This document shows positions 1 through 7,421 of a stretch of 64,000 bases of DNA, in pieces (position 1 is the stretch's first letter; every line of letters begins with the position of its first letter). The notes beneath the pieces were generated by a model. That model was not told the origin of the DNA, searched no databases, and saw nothing but the letters and a program-made list of their open reading frames with translations. The stretch is from CAVQBP01 sp963723205 (GTDB taxonomy: Bacteria > Bacteroidota > Ignavibacteria > Ignavibacteriales > Ignavibacteriaceae): NCBI GenBank assembly GCA_963723205.1, contig CAVRQC010000028.1, positions 124,001 to 188,000 of the forward strand, read 5' to 3'. A program made the position numbers and the translations under genes.

Positions 1-147
1 CAGATTCATGGTGGTTATGGTTATGTCCGTGAGTATTTAGTTGAAAGGTATTTAAGGGACGCTAAAATCACAGAAATATATGAAGGAACTTCTGAAATAC
101 AGAAGCTGGTTATTGCAAGATCATTATTAGATTCTCATGAAAACTAA
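1..147 (+). CDS. Acyl-CoA dehydrogenase, C-terminal end (partial)
   Basis: Reading frame 1 is open from the window edge to a TAA at 145-147 and gives the last 48 residues of an acyl-CoA dehydrogenase. The family's C-terminal signature is plain: IHGGYGY, then RYLRDAKI, then IYEGTSEIQ. In medium-chain enzymes the Glu of the YEGT motif is the catalytic base that removes the alpha proton of the acyl-CoA thioester, and it is present here. The flavoenzyme would feed electrons from fatty acyl-CoA oxidation to ETF. Acyl-chain specificity cannot be told because the N-terminal and middle domains lie outside the window. The next gene begins 3 nt after the stop, so the two may share a transcript. Confidence 0.93.
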   Translation, partial: QIHGGYGYVREYLVERYLRDAKITEIYEGTSEIQKLVIARSLLDSHEN

Positions 148-150
148 GGA

Positions 151-639
151 ATGAAATATACAATACTCTTTTTCCTTATTTTTGTAATCAATTTATTTCC
201 CCAGGATAACAAATATGGGAAAGAGCTTAATTCAACTGATTGGCAAAAATGGGGGAAGGCAAATTATTCTTATAAAATTTCTGATCAAACTATTACCGGG
301 AAAAGAAATTATTCTTTATCCGAAGAAAATTTTGGTGGCTTTATATTAAAATCTTTCGCCGATGCTTACTGGTTTTTCATTTCAGATGTTGATGGTGATA
401 ATTGTTCTTTTAGTCCTACATGTTCATCTTTTTTTATCAAGGCAGTGAAAAAAACAAATATTCTACAGGGGACTTTAATGTTTGCCGACCGTTTTACAAG
501 GGATTTAAATTTATTTAAATTAAATCATTATCCCCGTGTTGAAGATGGACACTTTTATGATCCTGTTGTATTTTATACATTAGATAAAGAAGATATAAAA
601 AAAATTACACCTGAATCAGTCGTGAAAACTGAATGGTAA
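151..639 (+). CDS. Secreted or membrane-anchored YidD-domain protein
   Basis: 162 residues. Residues 1-17 form a hydrophobic signal or anchor. The region from about 68 to 140 matches the YidD (DUF37) family: CSFSPTCSSF (Cys85, Cys91), a following helix AVKKTNILQG, an F-x-x-R-x-x-R-D segment, and GHFYDPV corresponding to the family's GGYDPVP end. Classical YidD is a cytoplasmic, membrane-associated protein of about 70-90 residues that helps YidC insert proteins. This one has about 65 extra N-terminal residues including the putative signal, and the usual RCHP motif is replaced by RDLN, so its role may differ. The following gene overlaps by 7 nt (ATG inside ATGGTAA), which suggests translational coupling with the TPR/DUF5683 genes. 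Confidence 0.72.
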   Translation: MKYTILFFLIFVINLFPQDNKYGKELNSTDWQKWGKANYSYKISDQTITGKRNYSLSEENFGGFILKSFADAYWFFISDVDGDNCSFSPTCSSFFIKAVKKTNILQGTLMFADRFTRDLNLFKLNHYPRVEDGHFYDPVVFYTLDKEDIKKITPESVVKTEW

Positions 640-1484
640 TAATTTTATACATAATTTTTTTGTTTAATTCACAAGCCTTTTCACAAAGGGATTCCTCCAG
701 CCAAATAGATATTTATTCTCCCTACAATATTAAAAAATTTGCAGACTATCTTTTTTGTACTGATGATTATCTGCGAGCAGCAATTGAATATGAGAAGTAC
801 TTGAATATTAATTATAATGATTCTATAGAATTCAAAATAGGTTTATCTTATTTATATATAGGTGATTATAAAAAATCATTAGACTGGTTTGAACGAATAA
901 ACAACAATTCCAAGTATTATAAAAATGCACAGGTTGAATATTTCAGATCACTTTTCGAATTGGGTGATTATTCTGTATTCCGGGGTGAATACTCAAAAAA
1001 AATGAATAATTCAGAAGAAACTAAAAAATTGTTTTATTTCTCTTATCTTTTTACTGATGATCAACTTCCTCCTCAAAAAGAATTTCTACTCCCTTTTAGT
1101 TCTAAGGAAGAAGAAATAGTTAAAAATTTTTACCGGGAGAAGATTCACCCGCCGTATAAAAGTGAAATCACAGCGGTGATCTTATCAATATTAATCCCGG
1201 GTGCCGGGAAAATTTATTCTGATCAAGTTGGTGACGGAATATTTGCAGCTATCGCAACTGGTTTATGCGGTTATCTTGCATATGATAATTTCAGGGCAAA
1301 ACATAATTTTAGGGGCTGGATTTTCAGCGGACTTACTACGTTTTTTTATGCAGGCAACATTTATGGCTCTGCCGCATCAGCTCAAATTTATAATGCCGGA
1401 ATCAGTTTCAATTTTTCAAAAGAAGTGAAATTATATCTTGAACAAAAAAATTATTTTACACCTGAATATGATTTCTGCAGATAA
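633..1484 (+). CDS. TPR-like secreted/membrane protein with C-terminal DUF5683-type domain
   Basis: 283 residues. A signal-like hydrophobic stretch covers residues 1-18. TPR-like helical segments follow at about 33-140 (for example YLRAAIEYEKYL and IGDYKKSLDWFERI). The C-terminal part, about 178-255, has hydrophobic helices beginning SILIPGAGKIYSDQ, the 'PGAGQxY' hallmark of DUF5683-like Bacteroidota envelope proteins. The next gene has the same architecture, so the two look like tandem paralogues. The ATG overlaps the stop of the YidD-like gene, and the 3' end overlaps the next gene, so the three genes form a tight operon. The biochemical function is not known; a role in envelope assembly with the YidD-domain protein is inferred only from linkage. 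Confidence 0.68.
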   Translation: MVIILYIIFLFNSQAFSQRDSSSQIDIYSPYNIKKFADYLFCTDDYLRAAIEYEKYLNINYNDSIEFKIGLSYLYIGDYKKSLDWFERINNNSKYYKNAQVEYFRSLFELGDYSVFRGEYSKKMNNSEETKKLFYFSYLFTDDQLPPQKEFLLPFSSKEEEIVKNFYREKIHPPYKSEITAVILSILIPGAGKIYSDQVGDGIFAAIATGLCGYLAYDNFRAKHNFRGWIFSGLTTFFYAGNIYGSAASAQIYNAGISFNFSKEVKLYLEQKNYFTPEYDFCR

Positions 1485-2337
1485 AAAATATTTCCTCTTC
1501 CCCATAATTATTTTTTTTATAATAGTTTTTAATTCTTATACTTTTTCACAAAACAGTTTAACAGAAGAACTAAAAGTTCAATTTAATCATGCAAAAGAAT
1601 TGTATAATAAAGAAGAATATTTTGATGCAATAACTGAATTAAAAAGGCTTTTATTTTTTGATAAGGAAAATCAATATGCATATTCTGCTAATGAATTAAT
1701 TGGTGAATCTTATAAGACGGGAGCCAAATTTTCTGATGCAATCCGATATTTTTTCCTGGCAGGAATTCACACTTCCAATAATGAAGAACTGTTCAATACA
1801 AAAATTGAAGTAATTAAGATTAATATTCTGAGGCGGACAATAACCAGGGCTTTTACTTTACTTGATTCTTTAGAAACGGATAGACGTTTTACAAGTAAAA
1901 AAAATGAAATCATTTATTGGAGGGGGTGGACATATATTTTTGCTGATAAATGGGATAATGCTGCAGAAGAATTTAGTAAAATAAATTCAGGTCGTGAATT
2001 AAAAAAGATATCGGAGAAAGTTGAAAATGAAAGATATTCGGTTTTAAAAGCTAAAATATTATCTTTTATTATTCCCGGTGCCGGTCAATTATATACAGGA
2101 CATTATATAAGCGGCATTCTGTCGCTCGGATGGAATTTGCTCTGGGGATATGTCACTGTTAATGCATTTATTGAAAACAGAGCCTTTGACGGTATAGCTG
2201 TAGGAGAACTTCTTTGGCTCAGATTTTATCGAGGTGATGTTCAAAATGCTGAAAAATTTGCTGAAGAGAAAAACAGGGAAATAAGCAATAAAGCTTTGGA
2301 ATATTTACAACTAAATTACAAAGGGGAAAAACCTTAA
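1468..2337 (+). CDS. TPR-like secreted/membrane protein with DUF5683-type domain (paralogue of preceding gene)
   Basis: 289 residues from the ATG at 1468. A TTG ten codons upstream (1438) would also be in frame, but the ATG reading places the hydrophobic signal (KKYFLFPIIIFFIIVF) close to the N-terminus. TPR-like helices follow (FNHAKELYNKEEYFDAITEL, then YFFLAGIHTS). A C-terminal hydrophobic region carries FIIPGAGQLYTGHY, the DUF5683-type motif also seen in the preceding gene. The start overlaps the upstream stop by 17 nt. No enzymatic motif is visible. The protein probably sits in the cell envelope; a scaffold or assembly role is inference. A 265-nt gene-free stretch follows before lemA. 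Confidence 0.66.
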   Translation: MISADKKYFLFPIIIFFIIVFNSYTFSQNSLTEELKVQFNHAKELYNKEEYFDAITELKRLLFFDKENQYAYSANELIGESYKTGAKFSDAIRYFFLAGIHTSNNEELFNTKIEVIKINILRRTITRAFTLLDSLETDRRFTSKKNEIIYWRGWTYIFADKWDNAAEEFSKINSGRELKKISEKVENERYSVLKAKILSFIIPGAGQLYTGHYISGILSLGWNLLWGYVTVNAFIENRAFDGIAVGELLWLRFYRGDVQNAEKFAEEKNREISNKALEYLQLNYKGEKP

Positions 2338-2602
2338 AGATAGTAAATTGAAAATATTTTTTGTTTTTATTTTGAAAATCAGAGTGGCTAAAAATTAATT
2401 GACTTTTTAGTCTTCTTAATGTAATAATTGTAAATTTTTTGAATTTTTAAGCTTTCCCATATTAACTAAGTAATTAAAAATACCCGGATTAGATTGGATA
2501 TTAAGTTAAATTCATTATAAATTAAAATAACTGTATTATTTACAGTTTTTTCCATTAGTACATTAAAATGAAATTTAAACCTTAAAAATATAGGGAGTTT
2601 AA

Positions 2603-3211
2603 ATGAAACGAAAAGGGATGATAATCGGGTGTTCAATTGCAGGTGCAATTGGATTAATAGTTATAATCCTTATTGTTTGGGGAATCGGGGCATATAATAA
2701 CCTGGTTAAATTAAATGAAACGGTAAATGAAAGCTGGAGTCAGGTCGAAAACCAGTATCAGAGAAGAGCAGATCTTATCCCGAATTTAGTAAACACAGTT
2801 AAAGGGTATGCTAACTTTGAAAGAGGAGTTTTGACCGATGTTACCGAAGCCAGGGCTAAGGTAAGCCAAATGACTGTTACTCCCGAGGTTTTGAATGATC
2901 CGCAGGCTTTTCAAAGATTTGAACAGGCACAGGGACAATTGAGTGGTGCATTGTCCCGTTTACTTGTTACCGTTGAAAATTATCCTAACTTAAAAGCTAA
3001 TGAGAATTTTTTGCAGCTTCAGGCACAGCTTGAAGGTACTGAAAACAGGATAGCTGTTGAAAGAAGAAAGTTTAACTTAACAGTGCAGGAATATAATACT
3101 ACGATTAAAACCTTTCCAAATTCATTTTTTGCCAGCACATTCGGTTTTCCGGTTAAACAATATTTTAAGGCTGCACCGGGTTCTGAAACCCCTCCTAAAG
3201 TGGAATTTTAA
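2603..3211 (+). CDS. lemA: LemA family protein
   Basis: 202 residues. An N-terminal membrane helix (about 7-27) is followed by the LemA signature YNNLVKLNETVNESWSQVEN and QYQRRADLIPNLVNTVKGYA, then a long helical region with an ERRKFN segment and the family's usual C-terminal FxxxxFGFP. LemA proteins have a single N-terminal helix and an extracytoplasmic helical domain; their molecular function is poorly defined. An AGGGAG ribosome site precedes the ATG. The TPM-domain protein starts 3 nt downstream, a LemA-TPM pairing that is common across bacteria and supports joint function in membrane-associated quality control. Confidence 0.93.
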   Translation: MKRKGMIIGCSIAGAIGLIVIILIVWGIGAYNNLVKLNETVNESWSQVENQYQRRADLIPNLVNTVKGYANFERGVLTDVTEARAKVSQMTVTPEVLNDPQAFQRFEQAQGQLSGALSRLLVTVENYPNLKANENFLQLQAQLEGTENRIAVERRKFNLTVQEYNTTIKTFPNSFFASTFGFPVKQYFKAAPGSETPPKVEF

Positions 3212-3214
3212 TTA

Positions 3215-3916
3215 ATGAAGTATCTGTATTTATTTTTTTTCTGTTCTATATTACTTTATGCTGAACCTAAAATTCCTCAGCTGCAGAACTGGGCCACCGA
3301 TTTAACAAATACTCTAACTGCAGAACAGTTAAGTACTCTGGATTACCGTTTGAGAACATTTGAAGATTCAACTAGTAATCAAATTGTAATGCTAATGATT
3401 CCTACTTTGGATAATTACCCTATTGAAGAATATTCTTATGATGTTGCACATCAGAATAAGGTAGGAACAAAAAAACTTGATAATGGAATATTGATTTTGA
3501 TTGTCAAAGGTGATCGTAAGGCAAGGATTGAAGTTGGATATGGTCTTGAAGGTGCTTTACCCGATGCACTTGCATCTTCTATAATTAGAAATGTAATGTT
3601 TCCTTATTTTAGAAAAGAAGAATACTATGGCGGTATAACAGCAGGGATAAATGCAATTATTTCTGCAGTTAAAGGTGAATATAAAGCTGATTACAAACCC
3701 GATAAAAAGGATAAAGGACTTCCTAATTTGTTCCCCTTTATTATAATTATTTTCTTTATTATCAGGTTCTTGTTTAGAGGTGGACGAAGAGGCGGCGGCG
3801 GTTTTATCTTTTTCCCTGGTGGTTTCGGAGGCGGCGGCAGTTCAGGCGGTAGTTTTGGAGGTTTCAGCGGTGGCGGTGGTTCATTCGGCGGCGGCGGTGC
3901 CAGCGGAAGCTGGTAA
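3215..3916 (+). CDS. TPM-domain (YgcG-like) membrane protein with Gly-rich tail
   Basis: 233 residues. A signal peptide (about 1-16) precedes a TPM domain at about 19-150, with LTAEQLSTLDYRLRTFEDST, the NGILILIVKGDRKARIEVGYG core and a following GLEGALPD. A transmembrane helix comes at about 170-187 and the C-terminus is a Gly/Ser/Phe-rich tail (about 190-233). This is the usual architecture of the YgcG/TPM family encoded next to lemA. Homologous TPM domains include the plant thylakoid protein TLP18.3, to which phosphatase activity has been assigned; activity here is not shown. It is cotranscribed with lemA (3-nt gap). The Gly-rich tail makes spurious ORFs in the other frames. Confidence 0.88.
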   Translation: MKYLYLFFFCSILLYAEPKIPQLQNWATDLTNTLTAEQLSTLDYRLRTFEDSTSNQIVMLMIPTLDNYPIEEYSYDVAHQNKVGTKKLDNGILILIVKGDRKARIEVGYGLEGALPDALASSIIRNVMFPYFRKEEYYGGITAGINAIISAVKGEYKADYKPDKKDKGLPNLFPFIIIIFFIIRFLFRGGRRGGGGFIFFPGGFGGGGSSGGSFGGFSGGGGSFGGGGASGSW

Positions 3917-3930
3917 ATATTATTTTATAC

Positions 3931-3960
3931 TTGAACAATATTTAAACATTATTATTTTTG
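3931..3960 (+). promoter_or_regulatory. Bacteroidetes-type promoter for ferredoxin gene
   Basis: A TTG at 3931-3933, a 19-nt spacer and TATTTTTG at 3953-3960 match the Bacteroidetes housekeeping promoter (TTG/TTTG, about 19-21 nt, TAnnTTTG). Transcription would start near 3967 and leave a leader of about 40 nt before the ATG at 4008, with an AAAGGAG ribosome site in it. Confidence 0.5.
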
Positions 3961-4007
3961 AATTCAAAATTCTAGATTATTTTTTCTGAAAGGAGTGGTT
4001 TATAAAA

Positions 4008-4340
4008 ATGGCAATAATGATTACTGAAGAATGTATTAATTGTGGTGCTTGTGAGCCAGAATGCCCTAATACTGCCATTTATGAAGGTGGTGCAGAATGG
4101 GAACTTGCAGGTAAAGATTATGGTCAGGATGCTGCTGCTCCATCAGGGGCTACAGGATTTTACTCAAATGACTTTTTCTATATTGTTCCCGATAAATGTA
4201 CTGAATGCAAAGGTTTTCATGATGAACCTCAATGTGCCGCAGTATGTCCGGTCGATTGCTGCATCCCGGATCCTAACCATGAAGAAGATGAAGAAACCTT
4301 GTTAGCAAGAAAAGAATATCTGGATGGAATCGGCCGATAA
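4008..4340 (+). CDS. 2[4Fe-4S] ferredoxin, Chlorobium type
   Basis: 110 residues. Cluster motif I is CINCGACEPECP near the N-terminus. Motif II is the expanded form CTEC, 8 residues, CAAVCP, followed by VDCC. The long segment between the motifs and the 8-residue insertion in motif II are typical of ferredoxins of green sulfur bacteria and relatives, and of Alvin-type ferredoxins. It is a small soluble cytoplasmic electron carrier of low potential, a candidate partner for 2-oxoacid:ferredoxin oxidoreductases. A strong AAAGGAG ribosome site lies before the ATG. It has an acidic C-terminal extension (HEEDEETL) that the second copy downstream lacks. Confidence 0.95.
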   Translation: MAIMITEECINCGACEPECPNTAIYEGGAEWELAGKDYGQDAAAPSGATGFYSNDFFYIVPDKCTECKGFHDEPQCAAVCPVDCCIPDPNHEEDEETLLARKEYLDGIGR

Positions 4341-4669
4341 AAATATCTTTTAATATTCAATTATTTAAGTTTTTATGCATTTGGGTTTATAATTTAACCA
4401 GATAATGTGTGGTAAATTATTCCTTTAATTCTTTCCATTTTTACACTTTCTAAAATCGGGAATCTTCCATATTTAAGAATTTGTGTAGCCATTTCTCACA
4501 GATGAAAATTGTTGTCTTCAAATATCTAAATACAGTATAATTTTTTATTCAGATTCCGAATTTTAGTATTAAAATAACTTTAATGCGAATTGGCACAAAA
4601 TTAGCCTATTTAACAGCGAATTATTTAAAGTAGTTTTCTTAATAAAAAGCGAAAATAAGGAGTAAAAAA
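4341..4669. other. Gene-free spacer between the two ferredoxin genes
   Basis: 329 nt without a credible ORF. It presumably carries the promoter of the second ferredoxin gene. A TAACTTTA at about 4573-4580 resembles the -7 element but lacks the final G. An AAGGAG ribosome site lies just before 4670. No clear terminator hairpin was found. Confidence 0.5.
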
Positions 4670-4951
4670 ATGGCTTTACGGATCACGGATGAATGTATAA
4701 ATTGTGGGGCTTGCGAACCAGAATGTCCAAATAATGCAATTTATGAAGGGGGAACTGAATGGGAATTAGATGGAAAAAGTTTCGGTGAAAATGATGCGTC
4801 ACCATCCGGAAAATCTGGATTTTTTTCTAATGAGTATTTTTACATTGTACCTGATAAATGTACTGAATGCGAAGGCTTTCATGATCAACCCCAGTGTGCT
4901 GATGTCTGCCCTGTTGATTGTTGTATTCCAATTGAAGAATTGGCTAGCTAA
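4670..4951 (+). CDS. 2[4Fe-4S] ferredoxin, Chlorobium type (second copy)
   Basis: 93 residues with the same two cluster motifs as the upstream ferredoxin: CINCGACEPECP, and CTEC, 8 residues, CADVCP, with a following VDCC. The two proteins are close paralogues over their whole common length; this one lacks the acidic C-terminal extension and ends IPIEELAS. A low-potential cytoplasmic electron carrier is expected. An independent transcript is likely, because a 329-nt spacer precedes it and a strong hairpin follows about 95 nt downstream. Having two tandem but separately spaced copies suggests differential expression or distinct redox partners. Confidence 0.94.
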   Translation: MALRITDECINCGACEPECPNNAIYEGGTEWELDGKSFGENDASPSGKSGFFSNEYFYIVPDKCTECEGFHDQPQCADVCPVDCCIPIEELAS

Positions 4952-4962
4952 TTAATTTTTAA

Positions 4963-5019
4963 TAGGGGAGAACGGGTAAGGGGAGAAGAAAAACGAGGGG
5001 AGTAATGTTGATGGGGATA
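4963..5019. repeat. Degenerate G-rich intergenic word repeat
   Basis: A short tract built from imperfect repetitions of the word GGGGAGAA/CGGGTAAG/GAGGGGAGTA lies between the ferredoxin stop and its terminator. It codes for nothing and resembles other low-complexity spacer tracts in the window, such as 13196-13248 and 23445-23526. Confidence 0.45.
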
Positions 5020-5046
5020 CAGAAAGTATAAAAAGTTCGGGAACTG

Positions 5047-5075
5047 AAAGGGCATCGCAAGATGCCCTTTCTTGT
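5047..5075 (+). terminator. Rho-independent terminator after ferredoxin 2
   Basis: A perfect 10-bp stem, AAAGGGCATC (5047-5056) with GATGCCCTTT (5061-5070), closes a GCAA tetraloop and is followed by CTTGTTT. It lies about 95 nt past the ferredoxin stop. Confidence 0.85.
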
Positions 5076-5237
5076 TTATGGAACATTTCACATTTTTAGC
5101 ATATCTCTGAAAACTTCATTTAATGATTTTTCATAAAACTGTGTATTATTTTATTCTGTTACAGTAAACTACTTTTTTGAGATTATAAATAATTAAATTT
5201 GTAGTGTTATATTTCTTTAATTTCTATATGTAGTAAA

Positions 5238-6083
5238 ATGAAAATTGGAAAATATGAATTATATATTATTGAATCGGGTACATTTGTTCTTGATGGTGGA
5301 GCAATGTTCGGAATAATTCCAAAGCCATTATGGAAGAAAACAAATCCTTCAGATGATGTTAATAGAATTACTCTTTCAATCCGTAATTTGTTGTTAATTT
5401 CAAACAACAAAAAAATATTAGTTGATACGGGCATGGGAAGTGATTGGGATGAAAAATCAAGAGAAATTTATAAGATTAACCAGGAAGAAAACTCTATTGA
5501 TAAATCTCTGGAAAAACTGGGTATAAATAAAGATCAAATAACGGATGTAATATTAACTCATCTTCATTTTGATCATACCGGTGGTTCACTAAAAAAGAAT
5601 AACGGGAAATCAATTCCTGCATTTCCAAATGCTAAATATTATGTTCAAAAACAAAATTATAATTGGGCAATGAATCCCTCCGATAGGGACAGGGGTAGTT
5701 ATATTAAGGAAAAATTTCATCCCCTTATGGAATATGGAGTTCTTAACTTACTCAGCGGTGCCGAAAATTTTGATGATGAGATTGAATTTATTGTTGTTAA
5801 CGGTCATACTTTCGGCCAGCAGCTTTTGAAAATTTTTGATTCTTCAACAACAATTCTGTATTGTGCTGATCTTTTTCCTACTGCATCGCACATTCGTATT
5901 CCTTATGTTATGGGATATGATATTCAGCCACTGGAAACTGTAAAGGAAAAGAAAATGCTTCTTCCCAAAATTGTTGAAGAAAACTGGAAACTATTTTTTG
6001 AACATGATCCTTTTTATCCTTTGGCTACAATAAAAAAGACTGAGAAAGGTTTTTTAGTTGATGATAAATATGAAAAGCTTTAA
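5238..6083 (+). CDS. MBL-fold metallohydrolase
   Basis: 281 residues of metallo-beta-lactamase fold. The metal ligands are visible: THLHFDHTGG (His108, His110, Asp112, His113), His190 in VNGHTFGQ, Asp211 in YCADLFP and His256 in FEHDPF. The G-x-x-GQ segment after His190 is typical of family members related to quorum-quenching lactonases and other small-molecule hydrolases. A soluble cytoplasmic dinuclear metal hydrolase is expected; the substrate is unknown. It overlaps the Rieske gene that follows, and queG comes next, so the three are probably cotranscribed. A TAAATTTG at 5194-5201 resembles a -7 promoter element but lacks a properly spaced -33 box. Confidence 0.88.
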   Translation: MKIGKYELYIIESGTFVLDGGAMFGIIPKPLWKKTNPSDDVNRITLSIRNLLLISNNKKILVDTGMGSDWDEKSREIYKINQEENSIDKSLEKLGINKDQITDVILTHLHFDHTGGSLKKNNGKSIPAFPNAKYYVQKQNYNWAMNPSDRDRGSYIKEKFHPLMEYGVLNLLSGAENFDDEIEFIVVNGHTFGQQLLKIFDSSTTILYCADLFPTASHIRIPYVMGYDIQPLETVKEKKMLLPKIVEENWKLFFEHDPFYPLATIKKTEKGFLVDDKYEKL

Positions 6084-6411
6084 AGATGAAGAGTTTCAAA
6101 ATGTTTGCTCATTAAATCAGCTAAAAGATCGTGAAGGCCTAAGATTTATAGTAAATGATGTTGATATAGCTGTCTTTAAAGTTGATGATGAGATATATGC
6201 TTTAAGTAATATTTGTCCTCATCAGCATACTGCCCTGATTTATGATGGATTTATAGAAAATGAATACGTTACCTGCCCAGTTCATGGCTGGATGTTTAAT
6301 CTAAAAACGGGGAAAACTCCTACTGGTACAAGTGGACTTGATAATTATGATGTAAAAATTATTGATGATCAGGTTTATATAAAAGTGATAAAAAAAAGAA
6401 TAAATTGGTGA
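6061..6411 (+). CDS. Rieske [2Fe-2S] ferredoxin (NirD-like small subunit)
   Basis: About 116 residues forming a single Rieske domain. Ligands are Cys52 and His54 (ICPHQHTAL) and Cys72 and His75 (TCPVHGWMF). The start is uncertain: TTG 6058, ATG 6061 and ATG 6070 are all in frame, and each overlaps the upstream gene. I use 6061; an AAAGG lies 11 nt before it. Stand-alone proteins of this type act as electron-transfer subunits of nitrite reductases or oxygenases, but no such partner is encoded nearby. The stop overlaps the queG start (GTGA, 6408-6411), which implies coupling. Confidence 0.9.
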   Translation: MINMKSFKDEEFQNVCSLNQLKDREGLRFIVNDVDIAVFKVDDEIYALSNICPHQHTALIYDGFIENEYVTCPVHGWMFNLKTGKTPTGTSGLDNYDVKIIDDQVYIKVIKKRINW

Positions 6412-7334
6412 AAACGAAAATAACTAATGACATAGTAATTGAGAAAGCTAAAGAACAGGGCTTTGATTTGATCGGATTTACACCTGCCAAAGAACTCACT
6501 AAAGAAATAACAAATCTTGAAAAATGGTTAAATGAAAATTACCAGGCTGGTATGCGGTATATGGAAAGAAATATTGAAAAACGAAAAAATGTTAATAGCC
6601 TGCTTACATCTGCTAAATCCGTAATCTCTTTAGGATTAAATTATTTTACACCGGAAAAATATTCTAATTACAAAAGCAAAGGGAAAATTTCCCGTTATGC
6701 TTGGGGGAAGGATTATCATTTAATTATTTGGCAAAAGCTGGATAAACTGGTTGATGAAATAAAAAAAATAGATAATTCATTTGAAGCAAAAACATATGTA
6801 GATACAGGTCCTGTAATGGATAAAGCCTGGGCTGTTAAATCAGGACTTGGATGGCTCGGTAAACATACAAATGTAATAAACAAGGAATATGGAAGCTGGT
6901 TTTTCATTGCTACTTTAATTACAAATTTCGAATTTGAATACTCGTTGCCTATTGAAGATTTTTGCGGTTCATGCAGAGCCTGTATTGATGCCTGTCCTAC
7001 AAATGCAATCATTGATGAATATGTTGTTGATGCAAATAAATGTATCTCTTACTTAACGATTGAAAACAAAAAAGAAATTCCCGAACAATTCAAAGGAAAA
7101 TTTGAAAATTGGATTTTTGGCTGCGATATTTGCCAGGATGTTTGCCCCTGGAATAATAAATTTTCTAAAATTACTAAATTGATTGAATTTTTCCCTGCAA
7201 ATGAAAACAAGGAAATTGATATCAAAAAAATAATGTCTTTTTCTAAGGAAGATTTCAATGAAAGATTTAAAGAAAGTCCGGTTAAAAGAGCTAAATTATC
7301 CGGATTAAAGAGAAATGCCGCATTTGTTTCTTAA
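6408..7334 (+). CDS. queG: Epoxyqueuosine reductase
   Basis: About 308 residues from the GTG at 6408, which overlaps the upstream TGA. QueG performs the last step of queuosine synthesis in tRNA, reducing epoxyqueuosine with cobalamin and two [4Fe-4S] clusters. Visible signatures are RYAWGKDYH, then YVDTGPVMDKAWAVKSGLGW with its catalytic Asp, then CGSCRACIDACP and CDICQDVCPWN as cluster motifs. It ends SGLKRNAAFVS, so it lacks the C-terminal HEAT-like extension of the longer E. coli protein (about 380 residues); shorter versions are common. Cytoplasmic. It is coupled to the Rieske gene, which could conceivably supply electrons, though that is inference. Confidence 0.93.
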   Translation: MKTKITNDIVIEKAKEQGFDLIGFTPAKELTKEITNLEKWLNENYQAGMRYMERNIEKRKNVNSLLTSAKSVISLGLNYFTPEKYSNYKSKGKISRYAWGKDYHLIIWQKLDKLVDEIKKIDNSFEAKTYVDTGPVMDKAWAVKSGLGWLGKHTNVINKEYGSWFFIATLITNFEFEYSLPIEDFCGSCRACIDACPTNAIIDEYVVDANKCISYLTIENKKEIPEQFKGKFENWIFGCDICQDVCPWNNKFSKITKLIEFFPANENKEIDIKKIMSFSKEDFNERFKESPVKRAKLSGLKRNAAFVS

Positions 7335-7421
7335 CCGTTTTGAAACCACCCACACTTTCATGTATCTAATTGTTATAATGTTTAATTTTATTTTTCAAAT
7401 AATTCTGTTTATGGAGAAAAA

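Noticed and set aside
3780..3989. Ala/Val-rich ORF inside the glycine-rich tail of the TPM protein gene
   Set aside because: An alternate-frame reading of GGC/GGT repeats. The TPM frame is supported by domain homology.
5176..5201. TTTG...TAAATTTG promoter before the MBL-fold gene
   Set aside because: The spacer is only 14 nt, against 19-20 in the four good examples. Mentioned in the gene entry but not called.
7339..7379. TTGAAA...TATAAT sigma70-like promoter before trxB
   Set aside because: The spacing is about 28 nt, too long, and the lineage's promoters appear to be of TTG/TAnnTTTG form.
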